Origin: Allobosea caraganae
GTDB lineage: Bacteria > Pseudomonadota > Alphaproteobacteria > Rhizobiales > Beijerinckiaceae
Assembly: GCF_003351345.1 (NCBI RefSeq)
Contig: NZ_QQTO01000016.1
Span: 62,001 to 126,000 of the forward strand
Reading direction: 5' to 3'
Length of the DNA: 64,000 nucleotides
The stretch's first letter is position 1. Every line of letters begins with the position of its first letter. The position numbers were made by a program, and so were the translations under genes. Below are positions 46,017 through 54,752 of this stretch, one piece after another. The notes below the pieces were generated by a model. It was not told the origin of the DNA. It saw only the letters and a list, made by a program, of their open reading frames with translations, and made no database searches.

Positions 46017-46574
46017 CTACCGGCTGCTTGCCTTCTTCCCGCTGCAAGCCCTACGGCTTGATTTACGATTGGCGACCGCGGCGAACTTCAATTGAAGACT
46101 GCGGGGACGCGCCCGCGCAGGCATGCCGCTCGTCCTGTGGGCTTCAATCCCAGCCAGGGTGCGCTCGCGGTTCATCGTCAGCTCGAACTCGGCAAAGGCG
46201 GCATAGGCCGCGTAGAGCGATGGACCCTCGGCCTGCCCGATGTCGATCGACGACGCTGCCCCGGTCAGCACCTGAAGTCCGATGCCCCGCGATTTCAGCA
46301 CGTCCAGGACGGCGAGCAGCTCACGCATGTTCCGGCCGAGCCGATCGAGCTTCCATACCACCAGCAGGTCGCCCCGGCGGCAGCTGCCGATCGCGGCGAG
46401 AAGCCCCCGCCCCAGGCTGACGCCAGACAGCCGCTCCGAGACGACGAGATCGCATCCCGCCGCCTCCAGCGCCTTGAGTTGCAGATCGAGCTTCTGCCTT
46501 TTCGTGGATACCCGCGCATAGCCGATCAGTGATCTACTGCCGGCACCTACGCATTCCTGAACGCTTTCCCTCAT
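46017..46574 (-). CDS. Resolvase family serine recombinase 2
   Basis: This 185-residue protein has an intact catalytic domain (LIGYARVSTKRQKLD with the serine; VVWKLDRLGRNMRELLAVL with the arginines) and an E-helix (AEFELTMNRERTLAGIEA). The C-terminal part (ARPRSLQLKFAAVANRKS...) does not look like the usual HTH, which suggests a frameshift or replacement of the DNA-binding domain. ATG at 46574 is chosen; the open frame runs to 46721. It differs from resolvase 1 in sequence and is the third serine recombinase type in the island. Confidence 0.8.
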   Translation of the reverse strand: MRESVQECVGAGSRSLIGYARVSTKRQKLDLQLKALEAAGCDLVVSERLSGVSLGRGLLAAIGSCRRGDLLVVWKLDRLGRNMRELLAVLDVLKSRGIGLQVLTGAASSIDIGQAEGPSLYAAYAAFAEFELTMNRERTLAGIEAHRTSGMPARARPRSLQLKFAAVANRKSSRRACSGKKASSR

Positions 46575-46779
46575 CGCCCCGTCATTGCCGATCATTCTGG
46601 CCGTCACTGTCGTGGATTCGCCTGCTGCGCTGCAATGAAAAGGTTTGCGGCATACAATCGTAGCGGCGTAGGGCGCTAGGCGCTCAGCGGCGTGTGCTGA
46701 TCGGGCGGCTCGAACATCCATTGCGTCCCCTCGATTGAGAACGTAATGAGAACTCGCCGCGCTGGCCCGGAGTCAAGCC

Positions 46780-47031
46780 ATGAACGTCGACAGCTTCTTT
46801 CTCCAGCCGTTCAAGACGCATCGCAAGAAGCTGGCGCCGGGGCAGCGCGTGCCGGCGAAGACGAAGCATCATGCGCTTGCCGACGGCGAGCGGATGGCGC
46901 GCACGGCCGAGGGCGTGGCGGTGATCCACGTCGTCGCCGATGACGAGACCGGCGAGGCCTCATCAATCACGGTCCTGGCCCGGCACGGCGCTATTCCCGA
47001 AGAGTTCGAAGAGCAGATCCGGGCGTTGTGA
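46780..47031 (+). CDS. Small hypothetical protein
   Basis: This 83-residue protein starts at an ATG. It has a basic N-terminal part (FKTHRKKLAPGQRVPAKTKHHAL) and an acidic C-terminal part (VVADDETGEASSITVLARHG). No known family is recognised. Its TGA overlaps the next ATG (TGATG), so it is coupled to the following gene. Confidence 0.5.
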   Translation: MNVDSFFLQPFKTHRKKLAPGQRVPAKTKHHALADGERMARTAEGVAVIHVVADDETGEASSITVLARHGAIPEEFEEQIRAL

Positions 47032-47378
47032 TGGGGGCGATGACGCTTGGCAACATGCGTGAAAACGGTACGCGCTGGATCGCGCTCTATTGTCCGCTAC
47101 CGTGCTCCCACCATACCGACATTCTCGTCGACGAGCTGGCTGACGAGGTCGAGGTGCCGTCAATCGGGCGCCGCTACCGCTGCACGAAATGCGGCCGCAA
47201 GGGACCGGAGAGCCGGCCAGCCGGCCATTTAAGTGAGCGGCCCGGCAAGGATCTTCAGGCTGCTATTGGTGGTTCAGCATCGGCTGGAAGCCTTGCACCA
47301 TCGAGCCTCACCGTGGAAGCCGGGGAGGTCGCCTTGCTGAATGTCCCTGACGCCGGGCGAGAGCTGCCGGAAAACTAA
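47031..47378 (+). CDS. Small hypothetical protein with zinc-ribbon-like motif
   Basis: The 115-residue protein has CPLPCSHH near residue 22 and RYRCTKCGRKGPESRP near residue 50, which together could form a zinc ribbon. The rest is low in features. The ATG at 47031 overlaps the preceding stop. Function unknown; small zinc-binding proteins of this type are common in alphaproteobacterial mobile elements. Confidence 0.5.
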   Translation: MGAMTLGNMRENGTRWIALYCPLPCSHHTDILVDELADEVEVPSIGRRYRCTKCGRKGPESRPAGHLSERPGKDLQAAIGGSASAGSLAPSSLTVEAGEVALLNVPDAGRELPEN

Positions 47379-47762
47379 AATCTGGGCAGCAAACGAGCTC
47401 GGCTTCGCCGCGCAGCGGAGCGACGTGCCGGAGGCAGTCGGTCCCGCGTCCCGCCTTCGGCGTCGCTATGCTGACGCTCCTGCGGCTACCTTGTTGAACC
47501 GGTCGCGTTGCAGGCGAATGGCCGCCAGCCGGTCGCAGAAATTAGAATTCTTCGGCCCCGGCCGACTGGCGTCTGATATGCCCATTTCTGCATGGAGGCG
47601 GTCGGTTGACCGCCAGGGTGATCCGGGTGTGCCGGTGCGGCTACGACAGAGGCGCAGACGCGGGGCGCAGCGTTGAAGAAGCTGCATTACCGTGCTCCGA
47701 GGCCGCTATCGCTCCGCATTTTTTATTGGCGATCGCTGACGGGAACAGCGGAGGCGCAGGCT
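47379..47762. other. Intergenic region without a clear gene
   Basis: No supported gene in 384 bases. An open frame on the minus strand around 47470-47560 (DRLAAIRLQRDRF) may be a remnant of something older, but I cannot identify it. Confidence 0.45.
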
Positions 47763-48128
47763 CTATTCGGATAGGAGCTGCCATGTCCGGCCCCACTCGG
47801 TCACGGATTTGCGTGACAGAGAACGTTCCAGCGGTATGAAGCGGCGCTGATACCGGTGCCCTTCATATTCCACGATCTCCTTGCTTTTCGCGGCCGGGAA
47901 TAGCCGATCAAGGGTCGCTTCCAACATTTCATGATCGGACATCGGGACGATCCCGCTGGCCTTGAGCGCCGCCTCGATCATCCGGACATTGGCGCGCGCC
48001 GACCGGATATCAGCTTGATACTTGTCCGGGTTGTTGCCGGTATATTCGTCGAACGACCGGTTCCAGTCCGTCAACTCGCCGCGCGCGGCCTCTAAATCTT
48101 CCAACGTGTAGGCGGTCACTTCCGGCAC
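47763..48128 (-). CDS. Hypothetical protein
   Basis: This 121-residue protein has a helical N-terminal half (YTLEDLEAARGELTDWNRSFDEYTG) and a C-terminal segment with VEYEGHRYQRRFIPLERS. No known family is recognised. It has an ATG start and lies 44 bases downstream of the broken mucR gene on the same strand. Similar small genes occur in Hyphomicrobiales islands. Confidence 0.55.
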   Translation of the reverse strand: MPEVTAYTLEDLEAARGELTDWNRSFDEYTGNNPDKYQADIRSARANVRMIEAALKASGIVPMSDHEMLEATLDRLFPAAKSKEIVEYEGHRYQRRFIPLERSLSRKSVTEWGRTWQLLSE

Positions 48129-48171
48129 TCCCTATGAGCGAACGCGGGCGCGCTTCTTCGAAGCGACGCTG

Positions 48172-48610
48172 TCAGCCGGAGGCCTTGGCCGCCCGCTTGG
48201 TTTTTACGGGCGTCACCTCGCGCTTGCGCCCGAGACCAAGCGACTTTGCCAGCACAGAGCGCGCCTCGGCATAAGCCGGCGCCACCATAGGATAGTCGGA
48301 CGGAAGGCCCCATTTGGTGCGGTACTGCTCCGGCGTCAGGCCGTATTTGTTGCTCAGATGGCGTTTCATCGATTTGAACGCCTTGCCGTCTTCGAGGCAG
48401 ATGATGGCACGTAACCGATTTGCGGATCGACACGGCCGGAACAAGGGGGGCGGCGGGTTCGGGAGCGGCTTCCTTGCCGAGGCCTGCCAAAGCGGCATGC
48501 GTGTCTGCAATCACTCCGGGAAGGTCGCCGCGCGGAACGTTGTTGTTCCCAACATAGGCGGAGACGATCATCGCGGACAGGCCGAGCAGCTCTTCGTTAT
48601 TATCAGACAT
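48172..48610 (-). pseudogene. Frameshifted MucR/Ros family regulator
   Basis: The first frame starts at the ATG at 48610 with a GGAG upstream and reads [33 protein letters not shown] and VSIRKSVT. From about 48412 the MucR sequence continues in another frame ([23 protein letters not shown], then [21 protein letters not shown]) and ends at 48172. Between SVT and AIICLEDG the usual two residues are incomplete, so about five bases appear deleted at the start of the zinc finger. MucR proteins are global DNA-binding regulators in this order; this copy should be inactive unless the frame is recoded. Confidence 0.8.
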
Positions 48611-49363
48611 TTCTGGCTCCTGCTGTCTGGAAACACCGGCGATCGGCGTGATCATAAGCTCTGACGCGGCAAAGCATCTTGAGATCATGCCTAACGTTGC
48701 CCAGGGCCCAACCGCAAGTGCGTTCCGCGTGAACGCCTCCATTACGAATACGGACGGGGGCACTCCCGATTCGGCAATCGGCTTGCCTTCTGTGAAGGTG
48801 CCAGGAACTCAAGGGCGGGACACCGAGCCGATGTTTGGCATCTGCCAACTCTTCCATCCTCAGTTTGGGAGTCCAGGCGGACACCGCGCTTTCAGGGGTG
48901 ACCCGTCGCTCACCAAAAACGCAATGAACGGGTGCGGCAAAAGTCCGCTCATCCATGCCCGGCCGCGTCCAGAAGCTAGCTGGCGACGCCGCGCAGACTA
49001 GGCAGGAATCCAAGGCGACAACGACAACCAGCCTTCATGCGCCTGGGCAGGAGCCACGGATTTCTCCGCCTCCGGCGAACGCGATGCAACCTCTCTAGCT
49101 TCTCACCGGTCATGTGAAGGTGATCCGCCGCGCGGCGCTACGTTGTTCGATTGAGCTCCGCAATTCTCCTTCGCCGCCGGACCTGACCATCCAGCCAGCC
49201 TTGATGAGCGTCAATCAGACCGGCGGCCGCCGTTCAATGGCGCTGCCCGCTCCATTCGCGCTGAAGCGCTCCCGTGTTGGCCATGACCGCCGGCCGGGGT
49301 CCGGCCCGATCTCTCCCGCGCATCGGCTGGATGGTCCAGTCCGATCAACAAAGGAGACTTCAC
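48611..49363. other. Degenerate region with relics and leader motif
   Basis: No intact gene is supported. It contains the resolvase relic at 48835-48905 and the two leader blocks at 49245-49258 and 49269-49279. Open frames here are short and broken. Confidence 0.5.
48835..48905 (-). pseudogene. Relic of a resolvase C-terminal region
   Basis: The sequence GTTTGGCATCTGCCAACTCTTCC and CCTCAGTTTGGGAGTCC aligns with GTCTGGCATCAGCCAACTGTTCC and CGTCAGTTTCGGAGGTC at 44207-44250 in resolvase 1. The minus-strand reading gives PKLRMEELADAKHRL against PKLTMEQLADARQRL. No catalytic domain is present around it, so it is a decayed fragment. Confidence 0.7.
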
Positions 49364-49609
49364 ATGACCACGAACACCGAAACCACCAGGCCGCTCTACC
49401 GCGTCACCTTCGCCCGCATCGCCGGCAAGGATCAGTCCGGCAAGGACATCTTGTCCCGCCCGAAGGAGATCGGCGCCGTCTGGCCCCGCAAGGGCGACAA
49501 AAAGGGCGGCGTCGTATCACTCGACCTGATCCCGATCGAGCTCACCCAGCGCCAGGGCGTTCTCTTCCTGGTTCCGGTCGATGCAGACGACCAAGGAGGC
49601 TCGCTATGA
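49364..49609 (+). CDS. DUF736-like small island protein
   Basis: The 81-residue protein (LYRVTFARIAGKDQSGKDILSRP, then KEIGAVWPRKGDKKGGVVSLDLIP) resembles the small DUF736-type proteins found on plasmids and integrated elements of this order. The function is unknown. The ATG at 49364 has an excellent AAGGAG upstream. Its TGA overlaps the next ATG (ATGA). A leader with conserved blocks lies 85 bases upstream. Confidence 0.65.
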   Translation: MTTNTETTRPLYRVTFARIAGKDQSGKDILSRPKEIGAVWPRKGDKKGGVVSLDLIPIELTQRQGVLFLVPVDADDQGGSL

Positions 49610-49965
49610 GCCTCCACCCCTCCACCATCGCCGGGCAGAACGATGCCTTCCGCTCGATGATCCACATCCCGCAGTTTGGCACGCCGAAGATTCCGGGAAA
49701 GTGGCTTATCACACCAGGCATCACAGCCCTTCCACCCGTGGCGCAGATCGAGATCATCGCGGAGGTCAGGAACTTCGACGCCTTCACCGAGGATAACGAT
49801 CCCTACGGCGAGCACGACTTCGGTGCGTTCGAACACCCAGGGGCGGGCAAGATCTTCTGGAAGATCGACTATTACGATCGCGCCTTGACCGGCGGCAGTC
49901 CCGATCCCGCCGACCCGAGCGTCACCTGCCGGGTGCTGACGATCATGCTGGCGCAGGAATATTAA
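49606..49965 (+). CDS. DUF3768 domain protein
   Basis: This 119-residue protein matches the DUF3768 pattern: IPGKWLITPGITALPP, IIAEVRNFDAFTEDNDPYGEHDFGAFE, IFWKIDYYDRAL, GSPDPADPSVTCRVLTIMLAQEY. The function is unknown; the family is largely confined to alphaproteobacterial mobile elements. It overlaps the previous gene by four bases and is followed by a strong hairpin. Confidence 0.82.
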   Translation: MSLHPSTIAGQNDAFRSMIHIPQFGTPKIPGKWLITPGITALPPVAQIEIIAEVRNFDAFTEDNDPYGEHDFGAFEHPGAGKIFWKIDYYDRALTGGSPDPADPSVTCRVLTIMLAQEY

Positions 49966-49971
49966 GCCATC

Positions 49972-50000
49972 GCGGCGCGCCGATCGAAACGGCGCGCCGC
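49972..50000. terminator. Bidirectional hairpin between convergent genes
   Basis: GCGGCGCGCCG and CGGCGCGCCGC form an 11-bp perfect stem around ATCGAAA. It lies between the DUF3768 stop at 49965 and the stop of the leftward membrane protein at 50002, so it can serve both. No T-run is present. Confidence 0.65.
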
Positions 50001-50001
50001 A

Positions 50002-50436
50002 TCACACCGGACCATCGTCGTCTGGATTGCGATGCATCGCCCGATGGCCTTCACCTTCATCCATGCGGTCGGTCAGATCGCGGCGCGCGTCCATGACGGC
50101 GTCGCGAATGCGCCGGACGCTCCAATAGTCGCCGACCAGCATCCGCTTCTCGTGCAGATGGGTGCCCATCTCCAGCGTGGCCAGCGAATAGCCCGCCGCA
50201 AGCACTACGACGGCGAAACCAGCCAGACCAACTTGCTCGGCGAAAAACAGCAGGTCGCCAAACGCCCAGGCGAAGAGCGCAAGCCCGGCGCCGCAGGCAA
50301 GCGCAAGATAGAACGCGTCGCGCCCTATGCGGACCGACGTGATCGGGGCCAGAGCCTGATCCTTGTGGCGCGTGCGCACATAGCGCTGCGTCACCACCAC
50401 GCCGCGCTGGTCCCGGTAGAAGATGCGGTCCTTCAT
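50002..50436 (-). CDS. Small membrane protein of the transfer cluster
   Basis: This 144-residue protein begins MKDRIFYRDQRGVVVTQRYV and has two membrane segments (AFYLALACGAGLALFAWAFG and VGLAGFAVVVLAAGYSLATL). The N-terminal part, with RYVRTRHKDQALAPITSVRIG, resembles DUF6232-like membrane proteins. It is the last gene of a leftward cluster with a conjugation coupling protein. Function unknown. Confidence 0.6.
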   Translation of the reverse strand: MKDRIFYRDQRGVVVTQRYVRTRHKDQALAPITSVRIGRDAFYLALACGAGLALFAWAFGDLLFFAEQVGLAGFAVVVLAAGYSLATLEMGTHLHEKRMLVGDYWSVRRIRDAVMDARRDLTDRMDEGEGHRAMHRNPDDDGPV

Positions 50437-50447
50437 GATGAGCAATC

Positions 50448-50948
50448 CTATCGCTTGTCCGAACGGCATTCGTTGGCATTGACCAAGCCATCAATCGCGG
50501 CGGGCATGGTTCCGAGCTGCGCCGGCGCGTAGACGCGGGCGCTCATGACATGCAGCAGCATCGGGAACCTGATCGCATCGAAGGCCGTGGTGACGGCGCA
50601 GGCGCAGCGCGAGCTATGATCGACGGCCCGCAGCCGCGGAATTTTCGGTACGCTCTTGGCGATCTCGGCTTCCGCGATGTCGAGCGTCTCTTTCATGAAC
50701 GGCAGCTGCGCCAGCGGCGAACGTGCAAATTGATCCAGAATGGATTTCTTTCGGCGCGCTTCGCTGTCGACCTCCTGTCGTCGCTCGGCTTGCACGGCGA
50801 TCGAGCGGGCCTCGCATTGCGGAATGAAGGTCTTCTCCGCCATGCGCCGTTCGACGAGCGGCTGGAGCCACAGGGCGCAGATCGCCGCATAGAAAAGAAG
50901 CCCCGCGAGCAGCGGCGCGGGCAAAGCCTTGAACGGGAAATCGAACAT
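50448..50948 (-). CDS. Hypothetical membrane-anchored protein of the transfer cluster
   Basis: The 166-residue protein starts MFDFPFKALPAPLLAGLLFYAAICALWL, giving one N-terminal membrane helix. A charged helix follows (RRQEVDSEARRKKSILDQF) and a C-terminal region with two cysteines (SSRCACAVTTAFDAIRFP). It may be anchored with its bulk in the periplasm. No family recognised. It lies 11 bases before the next gene in the leftward cluster. Confidence 0.55.
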   Translation of the reverse strand: MFDFPFKALPAPLLAGLLFYAAICALWLQPLVERRMAEKTFIPQCEARSIAVQAERRQEVDSEARRKKSILDQFARSPLAQLPFMKETLDIAEAEIAKSVPKIPRLRAVDHSSRCACAVTTAFDAIRFPMLLHVMSARVYAPAQLGTMPAAIDGLVNANECRSDKR

Positions 50949-51050
50949 GCGCGTCCTCCTGGCGAGATTGCGCCGGGCCACGGAGGCCCGCGACGAATGG
51001 ATGACGGGAAGGGTGGCGGGAGGTCGATGCGCGACCGTGGAGGCGGCGCC

Positions 51051-51509
51051 TCAGCCGGACTTGAACTTGCAGTGGGTCTTGACGAGCCGGGTTGCGGCAT
51101 CGGCTGTCAGGCCGAAGGCTTGCGCCTGCCCGGTCGTGAGTGGCCTTGAAACAGGCGGGGCCGAAGACTTGGCGTCCGCCAGCGTCAGCTTGATCTCGGG
51201 CTCGCCCGGTTTGCGCGACCGGCGTTCCAGGTAACACCATTGCGAATCCACCTTGCCGTCGATCGAGGAGACGAACTGGATGCCGGTGACGACATTGAGA
51301 TCGCCATAAGCGACGTGGACGAACTCGGAGTAATTGCGCAGCACCCGGGACGGCTCGGCTCGCGGAATCAGCGAGCCGAGGAATTCGCGGATCGGCGGCC
51401 AAATCCAGCCCGAGCCCCGCGCGAGGTCAGCGGCGATCAGGATGAAGGCGAGCGTGCCGACCACATAGACCGGCCCGCGATAGCGGATGTGATCGAAGAG
51501 GGCGGTCAT
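51051..51509 (-). CDS. Hypothetical membrane-anchored protein of the transfer cluster
   Basis: This 152-residue protein has one N-terminal membrane segment (PVYVVGTLAFILIAADLARGSGW) and a soluble domain with VLRNYSEFVHVAYGDLNVVTGIQF and QWCYLERRS. No family recognised. Its ATG overlaps the stop of the four-helix membrane protein gene (ATGA), so they are coupled. Confidence 0.6.
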   Translation of the reverse strand: MTALFDHIRYRGPVYVVGTLAFILIAADLARGSGWIWPPIREFLGSLIPRAEPSRVLRNYSEFVHVAYGDLNVVTGIQFVSSIDGKVDSQWCYLERRSRKPGEPEIKLTLADAKSSAPPVSRPLTTGQAQAFGLTADAATRLVKTHCKFKSG

Positions 51510-52726
51510 CGGCCGCGATCCATCACCGTGCCGTCCTCCCTCGGCCCGAACGTATTGCCGGCGCCGATGCGGTGCAGCGCGATCGTTCGTGGCGCGGTGC
51601 GGCCTTCCAGGCGGTCGCTCGCCTGCTGGGCGGACAGGAGGTCGCCGACGGTGATGGTGAGCAGGTCGCCTTCCGGCGTGCCGCGACGCGACGCCGTAAT
51701 GGCGGCGGCATATGCCAGCAGCAGCAATGGCGCGAGATCCAGCGCCAATGCGGTGGCCCAAGCTGGAATGATGGCTTGCCAGTTCGCGATCACCGCGATG
51801 GCGGCGCTGGCGGGCGGCATCGGCACGGGCTCGAAAGCCTTACCCGGCCCGGCCTGCTCCAGCCTCGCGGCGATCGCGTCCGCCTTGGTCTTGTACGAGG
51901 CGAGCGCATTGGTAGCCGCCTGCTTCTGGCGCTGGGTTTTGATCGTGACCGGAAGCGCGATCTCGGTCAGGGACCTCAGTGCCTGCGCGATGCTCTGCCG
52001 GACGCCGCCGCCACGCAAGGCGGCGATCGATGCGTTCAGGCAGTCGATACCGGCGGCGAGGCGCGGACCGCGCTCGTCGGCGGGAGTCGACGGCGCCACC
52101 GCGCTGCGGGTCTTTTCGAGGCAGGCCTTGCCCTCGGCATGGACGGCGCGGCGGGCCGCCACGGCGGCGTCGAGGGCCGTGATCTGGGCTTTGACCGTAT
52201 CGGCGACGATATGAAGGGTCGATCCGACCCCGAGCGGTCCCGCGCTTCCCGTCAGGCAGCCGCGATTCACCTCGCAGGTCGCCGTGGCGCGGACGTCGCC
52301 TTCAAGGCCTACCAGACTGGTGCGAGGGCCTTCCTGATCGCTGCCCGACGCCTCGGCCTCGGCGAGAGCCTTCTCGCCGGTCGCCACGACGTTGGCGTAG
52401 CCGTAGCGGACGGCCTCCTGACCGCCCAGCGAGATCACCGACCAATAGGCCGAGAACGCGATGAGGAAGAGGCAGGCCAGAAACGTGATGACCCAGGCGC
52501 GGAGCCGGTCGACGAAGCGTTCGAGCAGCGGCGCCGTCTTGAAGGCGCCGTGCCAGAAGGCGAAGGTCATCGCCGCAACGGCAATCGCGATGATCACCGC
52601 GTAGACCTTGTGGCTCCAGTCGTCCTGCAGCAGCTGTGACAGCCCCTTATAGTTCGCGATGCCGACGACGGTCGCGATGATGAGCAGGCACATCTCGATC
52701 AGCCTCATATTCATGCTCGGATTCAT
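51506..52726 (-). CDS. Polytopic membrane protein of the transfer cluster
   Basis: The 406-residue protein has three N-terminal membrane segments (CLLIIATVVGIAN; VYAVIIAIAVAAMTFAFWHG; WVITFLACLFLIAFSAYW), a soluble domain of about 200 residues with three cysteines, and a final membrane segment (WATALALDLAPLLLLAYAAAI). No named family is recognised. In this position it may take part in DNA transfer or surface exclusion, inferred only from its neighbours. Confidence 0.6.
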   Translation of the reverse strand: MNPSMNMRLIEMCLLIIATVVGIANYKGLSQLLQDDWSHKVYAVIIAIAVAAMTFAFWHGAFKTAPLLERFVDRLRAWVITFLACLFLIAFSAYWSVISLGGQEAVRYGYANVVATGEKALAEAEASGSDQEGPRTSLVGLEGDVRATATCEVNRGCLTGSAGPLGVGSTLHIVADTVKAQITALDAAVAARRAVHAEGKACLEKTRSAVAPSTPADERGPRLAAGIDCLNASIAALRGGGVRQSIAQALRSLTEIALPVTIKTQRQKQAATNALASYKTKADAIAARLEQAGPGKAFEPVPMPPASAAIAVIANWQAIIPAWATALALDLAPLLLLAYAAAITASRRGTPEGDLLTITVGDLLSAQQASDRLEGRTAPRTIALHRIGAGNTFGPREDGTVMDRGR

Positions 52727-52740
52727 GGCAGCGCTCCAGG

Positions 52741-53055
52741 TCAGAAGGGGAAGGAAACGAAGGAGGGGCGGACGAAGGCGATGACCGGGCAGCGGTCGAC
52801 GCCGACGGGCGGGATCACCCGCTTCCAGCCGTCAAAGGTGATGTAGCGGCACGACATCTCGACACGGATGTCGTGACGGCCGTGATAGACGTAGTCGTAT
52901 TTCAGGGTGGGAAGGCCGTAGATCGCGATGGCGGCGTAGGCCCCGCCGAAGATGGCGGCGACCTTCAGGATGGCGGGCCCGAAGCGTCCCCGCATGGTGC
53001 GGTCGAGCATGGGTGTCGTGCGCACGTCATCGCGCGCTCGCTTGGACAGCGGCAT
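52741..53055 (-). CDS. Small membrane-anchored protein of the transfer cluster
   Basis: This 104-residue protein has a basic N-terminus (KRARDDVRTTPMLDRTMRGRF), one membrane segment (AILKVAAIFGGAYAAIAIYG) and a periplasmic-type tail with two cysteines. No family recognised. It lies between the coupling protein gene and the polytopic membrane protein gene. Confidence 0.55.
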   Translation of the reverse strand: MPLSKRARDDVRTTPMLDRTMRGRFGPAILKVAAIFGGAYAAIAIYGLPTLKYDYVYHGRHDIRVEMSCRYITFDGWKRVIPPVGVDRCPVIAFVRPSFVSFPF

Positions 53056-53085
53056 GGATACCTCCAGTGATTTTCGAGGGGGAAT

Positions 53086-54750
53086 TCAGGCTTTGTATTT
53101 GACGGGGATGTCTTTGAGCGGCGGCGCGCCTGGCATGGGCTTGGCGTGCTGATACCAGCCATCGACGGCGCGATAGGAGACGAGGTCGACGATGATCGGC
53201 GGGTTCTGCTTGAAGAAAACCGCGGCCGTGAAATCCGCCAGATGAAGGAACTCGTCGGGCCGGTAATGCGGAATGCCGCGCTCGGAGAGCGTCGTCGAAT
53301 AGCCGGGTGTGGCGCCGCTTTGCTGCGGCACGCCGATACTCTCGGTCACGATGCTGCGCTGGCCCGAGCGCTCGGAATATTCCTTGGCGTCCTTCGTGCT
53401 GCGGATCGAGAAGGCGACGACGACTTCCGATTGCGTCGTGAACGCGCTGGCCTCTTTCCCGTACCGTTCGTAGCTTTGGGTGTCCTGGACGTAGGTGATC
53501 AGCTGGACACCGCGTGACCTGCCCAGATAGAGCGCCGGCAAGGCCGAGGGCAGGACGCCGTAGGAGGCGAACTCATCGGCGATGATGCTGACCCGCGGCT
53601 CGAAGCGGTTGGCTTCGATGCAGATATCGATCAGCGCATTGATGCAGAGACCGGTGTTCTGACCGTAGAGCAGCGCCTTTTCGGCCGGGACGACGATGAA
53701 AATGCTCGTCGGTTTGCCGGGCGTCTTCAAATCTCGTGGATTAAAGTTGCTGTAGTTGGTGGTCTCGCCAAGCGGCCCTGCTGGATCATACGGCTCCAAG
53801 GCAGTGAGAGCCTCCTTCAGCACCACCTCGGCAAATTTCGGGTTTCGCTCGATCATCGCCCGGACGCGCTCGGCCGCGCGCCGAACGCTGCCGTTGTGAA
53901 GGTCGCAAGCGATCATCTCCGACAGGAAGTTCTGGAGATCGGCGTTTGACCCGCCGATTAGGCCGTGAAGGTAGGGCAGATTGCAGCAAAGCTCGCCCGT
54001 CTCGGCCTGATTGATCGCCAGCTTGATCAGCAGCCAGGCGCTGACATCTCGGGCCGTAACCCTGAAAATCTTGTTTTCACCCGAGGCGTTTGCGGACTCG
54101 GGCATGAGCGTCAGGACCGTCGCCTTGGCCTTGTCGATCAGTTCGGGCTTCCCGACATAGTCCGGGAAATGCCCGACCGGATTGAAGTCGTGACTGGGTA
54201 GCCCGAATTTTCGCATCTCCCGCCAAGGGTCGATGAAGATGACGTTCTGCTTCAGGACATCGTGGCGGCAGGGGCCAGCCAGGTAGGCAAGCTCGGCTCC
54301 CTTGGCCGTCGCGATGATGTTGCGGTGAGCGCCGAGAGCGAAGCAGATCGACGCGGACGAGGATTCCGTCTTGCCAGCATTGGTCGCGGCTCTAATGCTG
54401 ATCGGGGCGGGGCCGTCATAATAGATAATCTTGTTGCCGACGCCGCCGAGCGGGATTCCGTTGCCGTCCGGGTTCGAGAACTTGAGCCCGAATGTTTCGG
54501 CGTCGCTTGCGGTCGGGTTGTCGGTGCGGCCGAAGATGCCGCTCGCGGTCTTCATCGCGCGCAGCAAGCGCAGCCATTGGAATTCGGTCCACAGACCGCG
54601 CACGATGGACAACAGGCAGTAGGCGATCAGCAAGGTGTAGAGCCAGATCAGAGGCTCCCAGGCATCCAGGGCGATGAGGCCGCGGTAGATCACGTAGAAG
54701 ACCACCGCAGCCATCGCCATTCCTACAGGACCGGCAGGGCGGTTCGTCAT
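53086..54750 (-). CDS. Type IV secretion coupling protein, VirD4/TraG-like
   Basis: This 554-residue protein has two N-terminal membrane segments. An AAA-type module follows with Walker A RAATNAGKTESSSA (about residues 121-133) and Walker B VSIIADEFASYGVLPSALP, then the coupling-protein motif LQLITYVQDTQSYERYG-like (VQLITYVQDTQSY). Such ATPases connect the relaxase-DNA complex to a type IV secretion channel. No VirB genes are seen in the window, so it probably uses a channel supplied by another element. ATG at 54750 lies just after the previous stop; a TTG at 54756 overlaps it. Confidence 0.88.
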   Translation of the reverse strand: MTNRPAGPVGMAMAAVVFYVIYRGLIALDAWEPLIWLYTLLIAYCLLSIVRGLWTEFQWLRLLRAMKTASGIFGRTDNPTASDAETFGLKFSNPDGNGIPLGGVGNKIIYYDGPAPISIRAATNAGKTESSSASICFALGAHRNIIATAKGAELAYLAGPCRHDVLKQNVIFIDPWREMRKFGLPSHDFNPVGHFPDYVGKPELIDKAKATVLTLMPESANASGENKIFRVTARDVSAWLLIKLAINQAETGELCCNLPYLHGLIGGSNADLQNFLSEMIACDLHNGSVRRAAERVRAMIERNPKFAEVVLKEALTALEPYDPAGPLGETTNYSNFNPRDLKTPGKPTSIFIVVPAEKALLYGQNTGLCINALIDICIEANRFEPRVSIIADEFASYGVLPSALPALYLGRSRGVQLITYVQDTQSYERYGKEASAFTTQSEVVVAFSIRSTKDAKEYSERSGQRSIVTESIGVPQQSGATPGYSTTLSERGIPHYRPDEFLHLADFTAAVFFKQNPPIIVDLVSYRAVDGWYQHAKPMPGAPPLKDIPVKYKA

Positions 54751-54752
54751 GG

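Noticed and set aside
47466..47687. Minus-strand frame with DRLAAIRLQRDRF as a recombinase remnant
   Set aside because: The similarity is limited to a short charged helix and cannot be told from chance.
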